Notes: generated by a model from the sequence alone, not told the origin. A stretch of DNA of 64,000 nucleotides from Lachnospiraceae bacterium (GCA_029219245.1 JAQXTA010000043.1:1-64000), one strand, 5' to 3'. Positions 1 to 9,464 are shown, counted from the stretch's first letter. Program-made: numbers and translations.

Positions 1-933
1 CAGCAGTTCCATCACGTCCTGTGCCATAGCCTGTGTCTGTCCCGGTTTTTCCAGATAACCGTTTTCTTTCTGTGTAATCAGTTTAGGGATACCGCCAACT
101 CCGGTTGTCACAATTCCCATCCCATAACCCATCGCTTCCAGTACCGCCATGGGCATTCCTTCGTGATAAGTAGGAAAGAGAAAAACCGCGCTTTCCCGCA
201 AAAGCTTTTCCTTCTCCGGTCCACGCACCCATCCGGGAAATTCCACTGCTCCGGACAGATTTTTCTTGTGGAAAGCTTCTTTTACCGGTTCCATCTGCCC
301 GTCACCCGCCATAACCAGATGCACCTGTGGAAAGCTTTGCTTTACTGTTTCCAATATGACAGGTATGTCATAACAACCTTTGCGTTCTCCCAGTTCACCC
401 AGGAACAGAAGCTGCATCGGTTTTCGTCCCGTATCATAGGGTTCCTTTGGTATCTTGCAGTAATTTTCCACCACATCAATTTTTTCAGCCGGAACAATCT
501 GCGAAATCGCTTTTTTCCACTCTTTGGACAGTACTACCAGCCGGGTACATTTCCCATATACTTTTGCTACCAGTTTCTTTTTGCGTTCAGATGCCTTTTC
601 ATAGAAACTGTCAAACTCTGCTCCATGAATGTGATTGACCACCGGAATTCCTGCCCATCTTCCAAGATAGATAAAAGGCATTTTCCGGTAAAAGCTTGGA
701 CCGAAGGAAGAATGAATGTGCACTACATCCGGACGGTTTCCGATAAGTTGTCCGATAAAAGCGAAATAACCGCTGATTGCCTTAAAAAGCTTTTGCCACT
801 TACTACCGTCACAGTAGGATTCCACATAAGAAATTTCATGCTGTTTTTCCAAAGCAGAACCCCGATATCCATTTACTACCGATGCAATCCCGCCCTTTAC
901 CGCAGGATTTGGCACTATCATACAAATCTTCAT
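1..933 (-). CDS. GT4 glycosyltransferase, C-terminus cut by window edge
   Basis: The reading frame stays open from an ATG at 933 down to base 1, giving 311 codons of a GT-B-fold family 4 glycosyltransferase; the C-terminus lies outside the window. The N-terminus (MKICMIVPNP, then a GGIASVV stretch) is the usual first Rossmann strand and glycine-rich loop. Near the cut end are the conserved FPTYHEGMP and VLEAMGYG motifs, which bind the nucleotide-sugar donor in this family. It would add a sugar to the lipid-linked glycan at the cytoplasmic membrane face. It follows the WcaJ-like transferase with a 25-base gap, so it may add an early sugar. Donor and acceptor cannot be told from sequence. Confidence 0.9.
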   Translation of the reverse strand, partial: MKICMIVPNPAVKGGIASVVNGYRGSALEKQHEISYVESYCDGSKWQKLFKAISGYFAFIGQLIGNRPDVVHIHSSFGPSFYRKMPFIYLGRWAGIPVVNHIHGAEFDSFYEKASERKKKLVAKVYGKCTRLVVLSKEWKKAISQIVPAEKIDVVENYCKIPKEPYDTGRKPMQLLFLGELGERKGCYDIPVILETVKQSFPQVHLVMAGDGQMEPVKEAFHKKNLSGAVEFPGWVRGPEKEKLLRESAVFLFPTYHEGMPMAVLEAMGYGMGIVTTGVGGIPKLITQKENGYLEKPGQTQAMAQDVMELL

Positions 934-958
934 GCAACAATCCTTCTAACTGCCTTCT

Positions 959-2371
959 CTATTTGGAACCTTTCCCTGTAAGTACTACTACAACCGTCTG
1001 TAGCAGAATCTTAATATCCAGCCCCAGTGTCCAGTTATCGATATATTCCAAATCGTATTTGACTACATCATCAAAATCCACAATCTCACTACGTCCGCTA
1101 ATCTGCCAAAGTCCGGTCAGTCCCGGTGTCATACTGATACGTCTTCTGTAATGGGAATTGTACTGTTCAAACTCATCCTCTGTGGGCGGCCTTGTCCCTA
1201 CCAGACTCATATCGCCTTTGACAATATTGTAAAACTGCGGCAGTTCATCAATGCTTGTCTTACGGATGAATTTTCCCACTTTGGTAATACGCGGGTCATT
1301 CTCCATTTTAAACATAAGTCCCTGCATCTCGTTCTGGGCTTCCAGTTCCTTCTTGCGTTCTTCCGCATCGATATACATGGAACGAAATTTATAGATTTTA
1401 AAACGCCTTCCGTTTTTTCCGATTCTCGTCTGTGCGAAAAAGACCGGACCGGGTGAATCCAGTTTAATGGCAAGTGCTACAAACGGTGTAAGAACTGCCG
1501 TAATCAAAAGTCCTGCCAAACCGCCTGCAATATCCATCAGGCGTTTTATTGCCATCCGTCTGTAATCAAAATGATTGATTGAATAGGTAACTACCGTATA
1601 ACCCGCAAAATTTCCAACATGGAATTCTTTCTGTGGACGGTCAATAATGTCAACATTGTAATGGCAGGCAATCCCCATAGATTCCAAGTCATAAATCATA
1701 TGCTTCACATATTCCTTGTTTTCATCCGGCAAATTGATGAATACCTCGTCAAGAGGCATCTGTCTGGCAACCTCCAGCACGTCCGCTCCGTCTGCCGTTA
1801 CCTTGATACCGTCAATAACAACCCCTCTTCGGTCTACATCCACACAGGCCAGAGCCACAATTTCATAATCAATATCCAGATACTGTTTCAGCTGGCTGAC
1901 CGTCTTATCAAGTACCGCATCCTTGGCAATTACCATAACCTTTACCATATTGGACTGGGATGTGAAATAAATCCGAAGCACCTTTTTCATGAAAAGTCGT
2001 ACAAGCCAGACAAACATCATATCAAAGACAACAAAATAACCCATAACCAGTCTGGAAAAGTCTCCACCACGCTGCACAACAAACAGGAAGCTTGCTACTG
2101 CCAGTATCATGAAAAGATGAAATTTCAATACCGCAATAAACTCCACAAAAATACCACGTGTTAAAAACTCCCGGTTCCAGTCAAATAGAAAACTGTAAAT
2201 CGTGCAGAAAAGCAGGAAACAGATACATACCATAAAATGCAGCTCCGGTTCCATAACCCGGCTGAATTTCTGATAACGCAATAAAATGGCAATCACATAT
2301 GCGATTGTAATACTAAGCAAATCAGTAAATAAAAGACAGTAGCCCTCTATGATTTTCTTTTTACGGTTCAT
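959..2371 (-). CDS. WcaJ-type undecaprenyl-phosphate sugar-1-phosphate transferase (initiating enzyme)
   Basis: This 470-residue polyisoprenyl-phosphate hexose-1-phosphate transferase would start glycan assembly by moving a sugar-1-phosphate from a UDP-sugar to undecaprenyl phosphate. The N-terminal third is hydrophobic (several membrane segments), followed by a CoA-binding-like/Rossmann segment and the catalytic bacterial sugar transferase domain from about residue 275, with KRLMDIAGG, KFRSM, TSIDELPQF, GDMSLVGTRP and PGLTGLWQISGR. Length and layout match the large WbaP/WcaJ class rather than the small PglC class, which is also encoded here (40247-40894). The ATG at 2371 has a GGAGG site just upstream. 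The gene is divergent from the MBOAT gene across a 178-base gap. The substrate sugar is unknown. Confidence 0.93.
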   Translation of the reverse strand: MNRKKKIIEGYCLLFTDLLSITIAYVIAILLRYQKFSRVMEPELHFMVCICFLLFCTIYSFLFDWNREFLTRGIFVEFIAVLKFHLFMILAVASFLFVVQRGGDFSRLVMGYFVVFDMMFVWLVRLFMKKVLRIYFTSQSNMVKVMVIAKDAVLDKTVSQLKQYLDIDYEIVALACVDVDRRGVVIDGIKVTADGADVLEVARQMPLDEVFINLPDENKEYVKHMIYDLESMGIACHYNVDIIDRPQKEFHVGNFAGYTVVTYSINHFDYRRMAIKRLMDIAGGLAGLLITAVLTPFVALAIKLDSPGPVFFAQTRIGKNGRRFKIYKFRSMYIDAEERKKELEAQNEMQGLMFKMENDPRITKVGKFIRKTSIDELPQFYNIVKGDMSLVGTRPPTEDEFEQYNSHYRRRISMTPGLTGLWQISGRSEIVDFDDVVKYDLEYIDNWTLGLDIKILLQTVVVVLTGKGSK

Positions 2372-2487
2372 TCAATCCTCCATGTCGCAGATTTTCTGCA
2401 ACACTGTAAATTAATATCAAAAAACTAAAATATATCACTTTAGAATATCATTTTTTCAGGAAAAAAACAATCATTCGAGTAATTTTC

Positions 2488-2515
2488 TTGCAATCTCTCT
2501 CTATTCTGCTAAAAT
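2488..2515 (+). promoter_or_regulatory. sigma-A type promoter for the plus-strand MBOAT-SGNH pair
   Basis: TTGCAA (2488-2493) and TAAAAT (2510-2515) are separated by 16 bases and lie 34 bases before the ATG of the MBOAT gene, which has a GGGG-type ribosome site. I see no equally clear promoter for the divergent gene starting at 2371 in the same gap. Confidence 0.55.
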
Positions 2516-2549
2516 GAAACAAGAATAACTTTTTATTTAGTGGGGTATT

Positions 2550-4025
2550 ATGGTTTTTCATTCGTTTTCTTATTTATTATTTTTTCCAATTGTATTTGCA
2601 GTTTATTATCTGCTACCGACAAAAGCGCGTATTGTCTGGCTGCTTGCCGCAAGCTATTTTTTCTATGGGTATGCCGATATCCGCTATGTCATTCTTTTAC
2701 TGGCAATAACGCTGCTTGCCTATGGCAGCGGTCTTGCAATCGAAAGAGCGGCTTTGTTGCAAAAAGCAGCACTTGCCAAAGGGATTCTGGTGATTACGAT
2801 TCTGGGCAATCTGGGAATTCTCGGTTACTTTAAATATGTGAATTTCCTTTTGGACAACCTAAACAAAATCATGACACTCATGTCATTTAACAAGCAATTT
2901 GCACAAAGAAACGGTCTGCTGGCACTTGGTATCTCTTTTATCCTGTTTCAGTCAATCAGTTACAGTGTGGATGTTTACCGCAAAGACCTTCCCGCGGAGA
3001 AAAACATCCTTCACTTTGCCCTTTATCTGGCATTTTTCCCGAAACTGATTTCCGGTCCGCTTGAGCGGACGGACGCTGTTTTAAAGCAGATTCGTGAACC
3101 AAAGAATTTTTCTTTAACCGCCTTAAAAGAAGGGCTGTCCTTGCTTTTACTCGGTCTTTTTTATAAGCTGGTGCTTTCTGACAACATTGCTTCTGTTATC
3201 AATCCGGTATTGGAAGCTTATGCAGATTATTCCGGTCTGGAAATTGCTTTGGCAGTCATCCTGTTCGCTTTCCAGATTTACGGAGATTTCGGCGGCTACT
3301 CTCTAATGGCAATCGGAAGTGCCAAAGCACTCGGTTTTGAACTACATACAAACTTCGATGCCCCTTATCACGCCGAAAGCGTTGCTGAATTCTGGCGCAG
3401 ATGGCATATCACATTAAATGACTGGCTGCGTGACTATTTATATATTCCGCTTGGCGGCAACCGAAAAGGTACTGCTCGCAAATATCTGAATACCATGATT
3501 GTCTTTCTGTTAAGCGGATTGTGGCATGGGGCCGACTGGAGCTTCGTTATCTGGGGTGGTCTTAACGGTCTATATATTGTGGCGGAGGGCCTTTTTGCCG
3601 CATCCCGATCCGTTGGCAAACGCCCTGATACGGTTCCGTTCAGCACGCATTTACGACGCAAAATTACGACCTTCCTTCTGGTGGATTTTGCCTGGTTGTT
3701 TTTCTGTATGCCGGATGTCCAGTCGGCCTTTGGCATGATTTTTCACGCGATAACGTCGCCCGGTATCCGCGAACTGTTTACCCTAAGATTCTTAGAAATC
3801 TTTCCGAATACCACAACCCTTATTGTCATCTTAGCGGCATTGTTGCTTCTGTTGTTTATTGACACCGTTATTTACCGGCAGAGAACCACCTTCCAGAGTC
3901 TTTTCTTCCGCCAAAGCTCTGCCTTTCGGTGGATTTTCAGCATCATACTGTTACTAATGATTATTTTCTTCGGAGCCTATGGAGAAGCTTATGAGCAGAC
4001 ACAATTTATTTACTTCCAATTCTAA
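2550..4025 (+). CDS. MBOAT-family O-acyltransferase with C-terminal FIYFQF motif
   Basis: This 491-residue multi-spanning protein belongs to the membrane-bound O-acyltransferase family (DltB/AlgI type), which passes acyl groups across the membrane to cell-envelope polymers. The catalytic histidine is His326 in GLWHGA, followed by the usual hydrophobic stretch; FHTNFDAPY-like and FWRRWHIT family segments lie about 50-60 residues before it (seen as LHTNFDAPY and FWRRWHIT). The last six residues are F486-I-Y-F-Q-F491, matching the FxYxxF pattern of DltX-type tails. Its 3' end overlaps the SGNH gene by 35 bases, so the two are surely co-translated. No acyl carrier or ligase gene lies beside this pair. 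The acyl group and polymer are unknown. Confidence 0.95.
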   Translation: MVFHSFSYLLFFPIVFAVYYLLPTKARIVWLLAASYFFYGYADIRYVILLLAITLLAYGSGLAIERAALLQKAALAKGILVITILGNLGILGYFKYVNFLLDNLNKIMTLMSFNKQFAQRNGLLALGISFILFQSISYSVDVYRKDLPAEKNILHFALYLAFFPKLISGPLERTDAVLKQIREPKNFSLTALKEGLSLLLLGLFYKLVLSDNIASVINPVLEAYADYSGLEIALAVILFAFQIYGDFGGYSLMAIGSAKALGFELHTNFDAPYHAESVAEFWRRWHITLNDWLRDYLYIPLGGNRKGTARKYLNTMIVFLLSGLWHGADWSFVIWGGLNGLYIVAEGLFAASRSVGKRPDTVPFSTHLRRKITTFLLVDFAWLFFCMPDVQSAFGMIFHAITSPGIRELFTLRFLEIFPNTTTLIVILAALLLLLFIDTVIYRQRTTFQSLFFRQSSAFRWIFSIILLLMIIFFGAYGEAYEQTQFIYFQF

Positions 4026-4974
4026 AAAAAATACCGGAACATTTTGTTTTTTTGCAAAGCTTGGCTGTGTCTTTTTGGCACTGTTTCTTTTCTTCGGTAA
4101 AATCATAATGCCTCAGTATCTTTATAGCTATAATGCTGCTTTGTTAGATAAAATGGAACGTCTGGAATCGATAAAAGAGCCAAAAATTGTATTGATTGGC
4201 AATTCCAATCTGACTTTTGGCATCAAATCCGAACTTCTGGAAAAAGCCTTCGGTATGCCGGTTGTTAATATGGGACTACATGGAAGTCTTGGCAACTCTT
4301 TTCATGAGGAAATGGCCAAAGTCAATGTGCGGGAAGGAGATATTATCATCATTGCCCATACAGAATTTGCCGATAGGGATACGATAAGCGATCCGGTCAT
4401 TGCATGGCTTACTCTGGAAAACCATCCCGGACTTTGGAAGCTTTTGCGCACAAAGGATATCCCGGATATGTATTTCGCTTTTCCGGATTATGCCAAAAGA
4501 GCTCTGACACTCTGGCTTTCAAAAGAAGGCAATGAACAAAACTACGGAGATGTTTACAGCCGTCTGGCTTTTAATGAATATGGAGATATTGCTTTTGAAC
4601 GGCAAAGCAGCCAATTGGATGTGGATACTTTTTTTACCTCAGACAGAGTAGCCGTACCCACAATAAATGACACCTGTGTCAATCGTTTGAATAAACTAAA
4701 CCAATATGTGACAGAACGCGGTGCAACCTTATTAATTGCTGCTTATCCGATTGCGGATGTAGCGGTTACCCCGCCTGCACAGGATTATATTGCTTTTCAG
4801 GAAAAGTTACAGGAATCCCTGGACTGCCCTGTGATTTCTGATTATACCGATTATTTTATAGATGGCAGTTATTTCTACGACCATTTTTATCACTTGACGG
4901 ATGAAGGCGCTGTGCTGCGTACCAACCAGCTTATTCAGGATTTGCAGCAGTGGATGGCTTCCTCGCAGGAATAA
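3991..4974 (+). CDS. SGNH/DltD-like partner of MBOAT acyltransferase
   Basis: This 327-residue protein has one N-terminal membrane segment (about residues 18-40) and then an extracellular SGNH-type domain. The nucleophile motif is GNSN (70-73, Ser72), and a Asp297/His298-His301 cluster near the C-terminus supplies the likely acid/base pair. Such proteins (DltD, AlgJ/AlgX types) take the acyl group from the MBOAT and place it on the polymer outside the cell. I chose the ATG at 3991 rather than 3979 because GGAGAA precedes it at good spacing. It overlaps the MBOAT gene by 35 bases, and its last 44 bases are antisense to the end of the Wzy-like gene (from 4931). Confidence 0.88.
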   Translation: MSRHNLFTSNSKKNTGTFCFFAKLGCVFLALFLFFGKIIMPQYLYSYNAALLDKMERLESIKEPKIVLIGNSNLTFGIKSELLEKAFGMPVVNMGLHGSLGNSFHEEMAKVNVREGDIIIIAHTEFADRDTISDPVIAWLTLENHPGLWKLLRTKDIPDMYFAFPDYAKRALTLWLSKEGNEQNYGDVYSRLAFNEYGDIAFERQSSQLDVDTFFTSDRVAVPTINDTCVNRLNKLNQYVTERGATLLIAAYPIADVAVTPPAQDYIAFQEKLQESLDCPVISDYTDYFIDGSYFYDHFYHLTDEGAVLRTNQLIQDLQQWMASSQE

Positions 4975-6148
4975 CATTCTGACCGGTAAACAGGTAGCTT
5001 CCCATCATCAGAAGCAAAAAGTTTCTGCCCAGATAAACAGAAAATAAGTGTGCTTCCACAACGGTGTAAATAGCAAGCACCGTAAAAGCAACCAGTCCAT
5101 AGGCATCCTTTTTCCGGTAAAATTTCCACAACAATGCCAGGCATGCCACGCAGTACAGGATGCCGGGTATCACTCCATAGCGGTAAAAAAGTTTTACCCA
5201 GCCCATATCAAAGTAGTAAGTCATATTGTTCGGGCAGGAAAAAGCCGACCATGTTGCAAGCGTACCGTCATTGTTTTCGGAATTGGTTAACGATACGATT
5301 CTTCCGTTAATCTGTTCATCCAGCCGCAAAAGTCCAACGATATGTGTATCATAGCGGGGTTCCCCGTAATAGGATTCGTTCCATCTGGCTTCTCTTACCT
5401 TCTGTGCATTAGCCGCGGCATCCACTGAAAAGCCGATGCATAACGCAAAAACAACAAGCCCACCCACATAAATAAACCATTTTTCCCGCAGGTATTTGGA
5501 GTAGGTCACAAAGAAAGAGCCTGCCAGCAAAAGCGTGGTAATAAACATGCTCGTCTTAGAATCCGTCAGCCAGAACACACACACATTCAAAAGCATAAAA
5601 AACAGATAAAAATACCATTTCATCCGCTCCGAAAAGGCATAAATCCCCGTGGCAAGCACCATAAAGAACATACAGGACAGCGCATTCGGATGCCCTAAGC
5701 CGAGTGTATAGCGTGTCTGTTCATAACCCCTTCCATAATCCAGTGTCAGGCTGATATCGCCGTAAATTCCCGTCACTGACAGGAAAATAATGGCGGCGCA
5801 TCCCACCGTTGTCACATAAAAAGCATAGCGCATCATCTGTTTTAACGGTATGCCTTTGCAGGCTGCCACAAATGTGACAATACGGATGATATCGTTTTCT
5901 CCGGTTATGCGGTAGGAAACAAAGCCTATCGCTTCCATACAGAGAATGGCAAGCCATTCCTTCCCTGTATAGCCTGTCAGCACAAGCTTCAGTGCAAAAA
6001 GCAAAAAAGTCAGTCGGAATAAATACCCTTCAATGGGATTGACATAGTTGCTCTTGTCAATAATGACCATCACAAGTTCAATGGTCAAGCCCACATAAAA
6101 AAGCACCCATGGGAGTCTGCTCTCCCTGATTTTACAATATTGTTCCAC
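4931..6148 (-). CDS. Wzy-like polysaccharide polymerase (polytopic membrane protein)
   Basis: This 405-residue protein has about ten hydrophobic segments and one large outer loop (about residues 255-315). The loop is preceded by a short GHPNALS motif and TDSKTSM, typical of the O-antigen polymerase/ligase-like proteins of Clostridia. It probably joins flipped repeat units outside the membrane. Sequence identity in this family is low, so the call rests on topology, length and context: it is the last gene of the long minus-strand cluster that also holds the flippase and glycosyltransferases. Its 3' end overlaps the convergent SGNH gene by 44 bases, leaving no room for a terminator between them. 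Confidence 0.75.
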   Translation of the reverse strand: MEQYCKIRESRLPWVLFYVGLTIELVMVIIDKSNYVNPIEGYLFRLTFLLFALKLVLTGYTGKEWLAILCMEAIGFVSYRITGENDIIRIVTFVAACKGIPLKQMMRYAFYVTTVGCAAIIFLSVTGIYGDISLTLDYGRGYEQTRYTLGLGHPNALSCMFFMVLATGIYAFSERMKWYFYLFFMLLNVCVFWLTDSKTSMFITTLLLAGSFFVTYSKYLREKWFIYVGGLVVFALCIGFSVDAAANAQKVREARWNESYYGEPRYDTHIVGLLRLDEQINGRIVSLTNSENNDGTLATWSAFSCPNNMTYYFDMGWVKLFYRYGVIPGILYCVACLALLWKFYRKKDAYGLVAFTVLAIYTVVEAHLFSVYLGRNFLLLMMGSYLFTGQNVIPARKPSTAANPE

Positions 6149-6171
6149 TATAGCAACCTCCGTTGTGACCG

Positions 6172-7107
6172 TTACCTTAATCCTGCTACCTTCCCATGCA
6201 CTTTACGCAGTATCTGTTTCATCTCTAACACTGTCTTTTTCCAAGCAATTCTTACCCTGTTAACCGGTGGTGCAAGTAAGAAATCATATTCTGCCAAATG
6301 CTCCCTCAAATATTTCGGATAAGTTTCATCAATTTCCACCCGGATAAATCTGGCATTTCTGCCGAAGATATCCTCACCACACAGAAGTCTGTCCACCGCT
6401 TCGGTCAGATATCTGGATTTATTGTATTCCTGATGTGCCGCTGCCTGTACCTTTACTCCGATACGTTTTGCCACATCCCGTTCACCGTTGCCACCCATAT
6501 AGCCAAAATGCCAGCCTCCGTTCTCCACGCGCACACTTGCCGGGTTTTCCGGGGAAACCTCCCGCAGAAATACAATTCCTTCTTCGGGAAGATTGCCAAA
6601 GCTGCATATCTTCGTTCCAAGCCATTGCTTTTGCTCCACACCCGGAAATTCACCGGTAATGGACAAAAGATTACCGGAGATTTCTTCCATATTCAAAAAG
6701 CAATAGAACATCCGCTGCGCCAGATGGTATATTTTCGTTGGATCAAAATCTGCAAGAATCTTCGTCAGTACCTCCGGATTGGGAATTTCATCCACATCAC
6801 TGAAAATCACAATATCCTCCGGTCTGCACTCGCTCATTGCCCGAATCAGCTGGTTTTTCTGAAATTTGTCTCGCTCATGTGTCGTAACGCCGCTCATCGG
6901 GGAATTATCCACCGCTACATACAGAATCTTGTCTTCAAATTCTGCAAAAAGCGCTCTGTTCTCCGCAAAGGTCATGGGCTTAGGTTCCCCGGAAAAGGTA
7001 ACTGTAGACTCTTCTATAACAAATTTGTCCACATAAGGAGCCAGAATGTGCATACGCAGCTTCAAAATATCCAGTTCGTTAAAAAAGGGGATACAATCAT
7101 AAACCAT
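6172..7107 (-). CDS. GT17-family glycosyltransferase
   Basis: This 311-residue protein matches the family 17 (beta-1,4-GlcNAc transferase-like) fold in its first 200 residues: MVYDCIPFFNELDIL at the start, FVIEE in the first strands, and a metal-binding DVDE at 104-107 within IFSDVDEIPNPE. The family uses UDP-GlcNAc in characterised eukaryotic members; bacterial members are found in surface-glycan loci with unproven specificity. I chose the ATG at 7107, which lies two bases after the stop of the DUF5672 gene and behind AAGGAGAAAG; an upstream in-frame extension to 7224 lies wholly inside that gene and is not expected to be translated. It would act in the cytosol on a lipid-linked intermediate. 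Confidence 0.85.
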   Translation of the reverse strand: MVYDCIPFFNELDILKLRMHILAPYVDKFVIEESTVTFSGEPKPMTFAENRALFAEFEDKILYVAVDNSPMSGVTTHERDKFQKNQLIRAMSECRPEDIVIFSDVDEIPNPEVLTKILADFDPTKIYHLAQRMFYCFLNMEEISGNLLSITGEFPGVEQKQWLGTKICSFGNLPEEGIVFLREVSPENPASVRVENGGWHFGYMGGNGERDVAKRIGVKVQAAAHQEYNKSRYLTEAVDRLLCGEDIFGRNARFIRVEIDETYPKYLREHLAEYDFLLAPPVNRVRIAWKKTVLEMKQILRKVHGKVAGLR

Positions 7108-7109
7108 AC

Positions 7110-7859
7110 TTATTTCTTTCTCCTTCTCCAGAACAGCAAAGGACGAATGACATTTTTCACCTTCTGCCATCTTACCTTCCAGGGGTTCACAAATTTCGGA
7201 TATTGCTCGTTTCTGCCTCTCCATTTATGAAACAAAAAAGGCTTCTCCACATCCATGATTTCCGGAATCATATGCTCATGCCCGAAATATTTTGCTACCT
7301 CAATCGGTGCAAATTTCATTCCGGCATCTTCGATTACATTTTTATATTTACAGCAAAGAAATGTATCTTCGTTGTAATTGTCATCTTCCATCTTTTCCCA
7401 TTTCAGATTTGCCTGTCTCGGGAATTCCAGAAGCTTCTTGCTGCGAATGGAAACACTGTTTCCTACCCGGCAGATTTCTCCCTTGGAATCCCGGTATGCA
7501 TAGTCATTCTTGGGCAGTGGCCAGGGCGAGCCGATGTAATCATAATCTAAGAATTCCTTCCGCCAGCTCTCCGGATGTACCACAAAACCGTCATAATGCA
7601 CCAGCAGTACAAATTCCGTATCAATATAATCTGCCAGTTCGTACACCATTTTGTAGTTAAACGCATCAATATCCTTTAGCTTGGATGTATGTCTATAATG
7701 AATTCCTTTTGGCAAAAAAAGCGGTCTTCTATGGGTAATCAGCACCACATCCCCAAACTCGATTCCCTGCATACTATATTTCAGCGCACGAATGGTTTCG
7801 TACAGATTCACACTGGTCATTGCCGCCAGTGTCACATTCGGAAGCTTCAATTTTTCCAT
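7110..7859 (-). CDS. DUF5672-type putative glycosyltransferase
   Basis: This 249-residue protein looks like the DUF5672 family, seen mostly in surface-glycan loci and thought to be glycosyltransferase-like. Visible features are an N-terminal LPNVTLAAMTS strand, a LVHYDGFVV segment that could supply a metal-binding aspartate, GSPWP, and RVGNSVSIRSK. It has no membrane segment or signal peptide, so it should act in the cytosol. It sits between the DUF6056 gene (10 bases upstream) and the GT17 gene (2 bases downstream), so the three are probably translated from one transcript. The reaction is not known; the family assignment is from recognised motifs only. Confidence 0.8.
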   Translation of the reverse strand: MEKLKLPNVTLAAMTSVNLYETIRALKYSMQGIEFGDVVLITHRRPLFLPKGIHYRHTSKLKDIDAFNYKMVYELADYIDTEFVLLVHYDGFVVHPESWRKEFLDYDYIGSPWPLPKNDYAYRDSKGEICRVGNSVSIRSKKLLEFPRQANLKWEKMEDDNYNEDTFLCCKYKNVIEDAGMKFAPIEVAKYFGHEHMIPEIMDVEKPFLFHKWRGRNEQYPKFVNPWKVRWQKVKNVIRPLLFWRRRKK

Positions 7860-7869
7860 TTTTGTACCT

Positions 7870-9402
7870 CTATTCTTGTAATTTCACCGAATTTTTATGA
7901 TAATACCGGGTCACTGCCAGATTCAGCCAGTTTCCCTCATCCTCCGTCAAATCATTAAAAGCAAACAACGCCGGTTTCGCAGAAAATGGTGCAACTACCA
8001 CATCGACCACACTTTCATCGGTATAAAGTTCATGGCGTTCCATTGCTTCGGTGTAATAGGTCTTCGCATCCCCATTGACAAGAGAACGCAGCGCTGAAAT
8101 ACTCGTGTAGGTATTTTTATCCGCCGTAAGCACCCACACCATCATTACCAACAGCAGGCAGCAAACCGTCATCCCATTTTTGGTTTTCTCTAAGAATACA
8201 CCGATTGCAGCAGGTTCTTTCTGCTTCCTGTGCGCCAGCCATCCAAACCAATAGGTTGTGACAAAGAACAGGCATAAATAATATACCATCTGGATAATAT
8301 TATCTACTCTGGCAAGCCCCACCATACCAACCGCAAACAAAGTCGGCGTAAACATCGCTGCCAGAATACAAAAGGCTCCTACCGTTACCCATACCGGGTG
8401 CTCAAAATTCTTTTTTGACCGTTTTCCAATCTGCCAGAGCACCGGCAAAAGGGCAAGCCAGACAAGAACAACAAGTAGCGACGTCCATCCAATCATAAAA
8501 ACTACCGCATAATAGAAAGAGAGTACCACCGCCGTAACCGGAGAGTATCCGGTATCCATATCGACTGCACTTCTCTGCATATTACCCGGTGCCAGAATAT
8601 TACAGAAAAAGCCTGCAGTAAAAAACAGGAACGGAAACAACACATACCGGATTTTTTCCCGTTTCTGAAAAAACGTATAGCCAAGCAGAAATACCAGCAG
8701 AATTTCCGCCTGTAATCCGGTTACCAGATTGCCGCCGCCCACAATAACACCATCAATACAAGCTAAAACACACCAGACTACCGCACTGCTCTTTTTTCCC
8801 GTCCAGATACAACCTGACACTGCTGTCAGCAAGAAAAAGAACAGTGCTTCCATCAGAATATAATGGGTGGAACCGTTATACCAGTAAATACCCTCAAATG
8901 GGGCTTCCATTACCTGATAAAACAAAAACAGCAGCAGAAACATAACAAAAGCTGCCTGTTTTTGGTCACTGCCAAGCCACTTTACGAGAATCTGCCTTCC
9001 AAAGAAAAAAGTACCTGTTGCAAACATACCAATCATGAGAATCGGAACAACAAAAGCAATATCATACCGGAAATTCATCGGACAGACCGCCATCAAAAAG
9101 CAGGACACATAGGTTCCCTGCCAGTCCATAAAAAATTCTCCCGTCTGTCTGAGAGCCGTCTGTATCGATTCCCACAAAGAACCGGTTGCCATCCAGGTAT
9201 CATGCACCTGTCTGCCGTAATCATAGTCATCAATGCACATGACGTTATATTTTCCCAGCAAAAGAAGCGGAATCAAAGACAGCACAAACAGGATGGCGGC
9301 ACCCGCTGCCATCCGGCTCATGGAAATCCGGTTCACACTCCCAAGCAGTCCATTCCCGCATTTCTGCAAAAAAGCAACTGCTTTCTCATATTTTTTCTGC
9401 AT
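7870..9402 (-). CDS. DUF6056-like polytopic membrane protein (putative GT-C)
   Basis: This 510-residue membrane protein has about ten to twelve hydrophobic segments. After the first segment it carries an outer-loop CIDDYDYG acidic cluster followed by DWQGTYVSC, which fits DUF6056 proteins. The layout, with acidic residues in the first outer loop, is that of GT-C glycosyltransferases that use undecaprenyl-phosphate sugars outside the membrane; this function is inferred, not shown. I chose the ATG at 9402 behind GGAGAGAAC rather than the upstream start at 9447. A soluble-looking tail after the last segment contains VVVAPFSAKP. It lies between a GT11-like gene and the DUF5672 gene. Confidence 0.75.
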   Translation of the reverse strand: MQKKYEKAVAFLQKCGNGLLGSVNRISMSRMAAGAAILFVLSLIPLLLLGKYNVMCIDDYDYGRQVHDTWMATGSLWESIQTALRQTGEFFMDWQGTYVSCFLMAVCPMNFRYDIAFVVPILMIGMFATGTFFFGRQILVKWLGSDQKQAAFVMFLLLFLFYQVMEAPFEGIYWYNGSTHYILMEALFFFLLTAVSGCIWTGKKSSAVVWCVLACIDGVIVGGGNLVTGLQAEILLVFLLGYTFFQKREKIRYVLFPFLFFTAGFFCNILAPGNMQRSAVDMDTGYSPVTAVVLSFYYAVVFMIGWTSLLVVLVWLALLPVLWQIGKRSKKNFEHPVWVTVGAFCILAAMFTPTLFAVGMVGLARVDNIIQMVYYLCLFFVTTYWFGWLAHRKQKEPAAIGVFLEKTKNGMTVCCLLLVMMVWVLTADKNTYTSISALRSLVNGDAKTYYTEAMERHELYTDESVVDVVVAPFSAKPALFAFNDLTEDEGNWLNLAVTRYYHKNSVKLQE

Positions 9403-9464
9403 TTTGTTCTCTCCACTCGTCTGCCATAAGAAGCTTTCACATTCCACATGGCTTTTCCATCTAT

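Noticed and set aside
163..981. A 272-codon plus-strand open frame opposite the first glycosyltransferase.
   Set aside because: The minus-strand frame from 933 encodes a clear GT4 protein; the plus-strand translation has no recognisable motif and is antisense shadow.
6298..7230. A 310-codon plus-strand open frame opposite the GT17 gene.
   Set aside because: Composition rich in His, Phe and Ile with no domain; the minus strand encodes a convincing GT17 protein.
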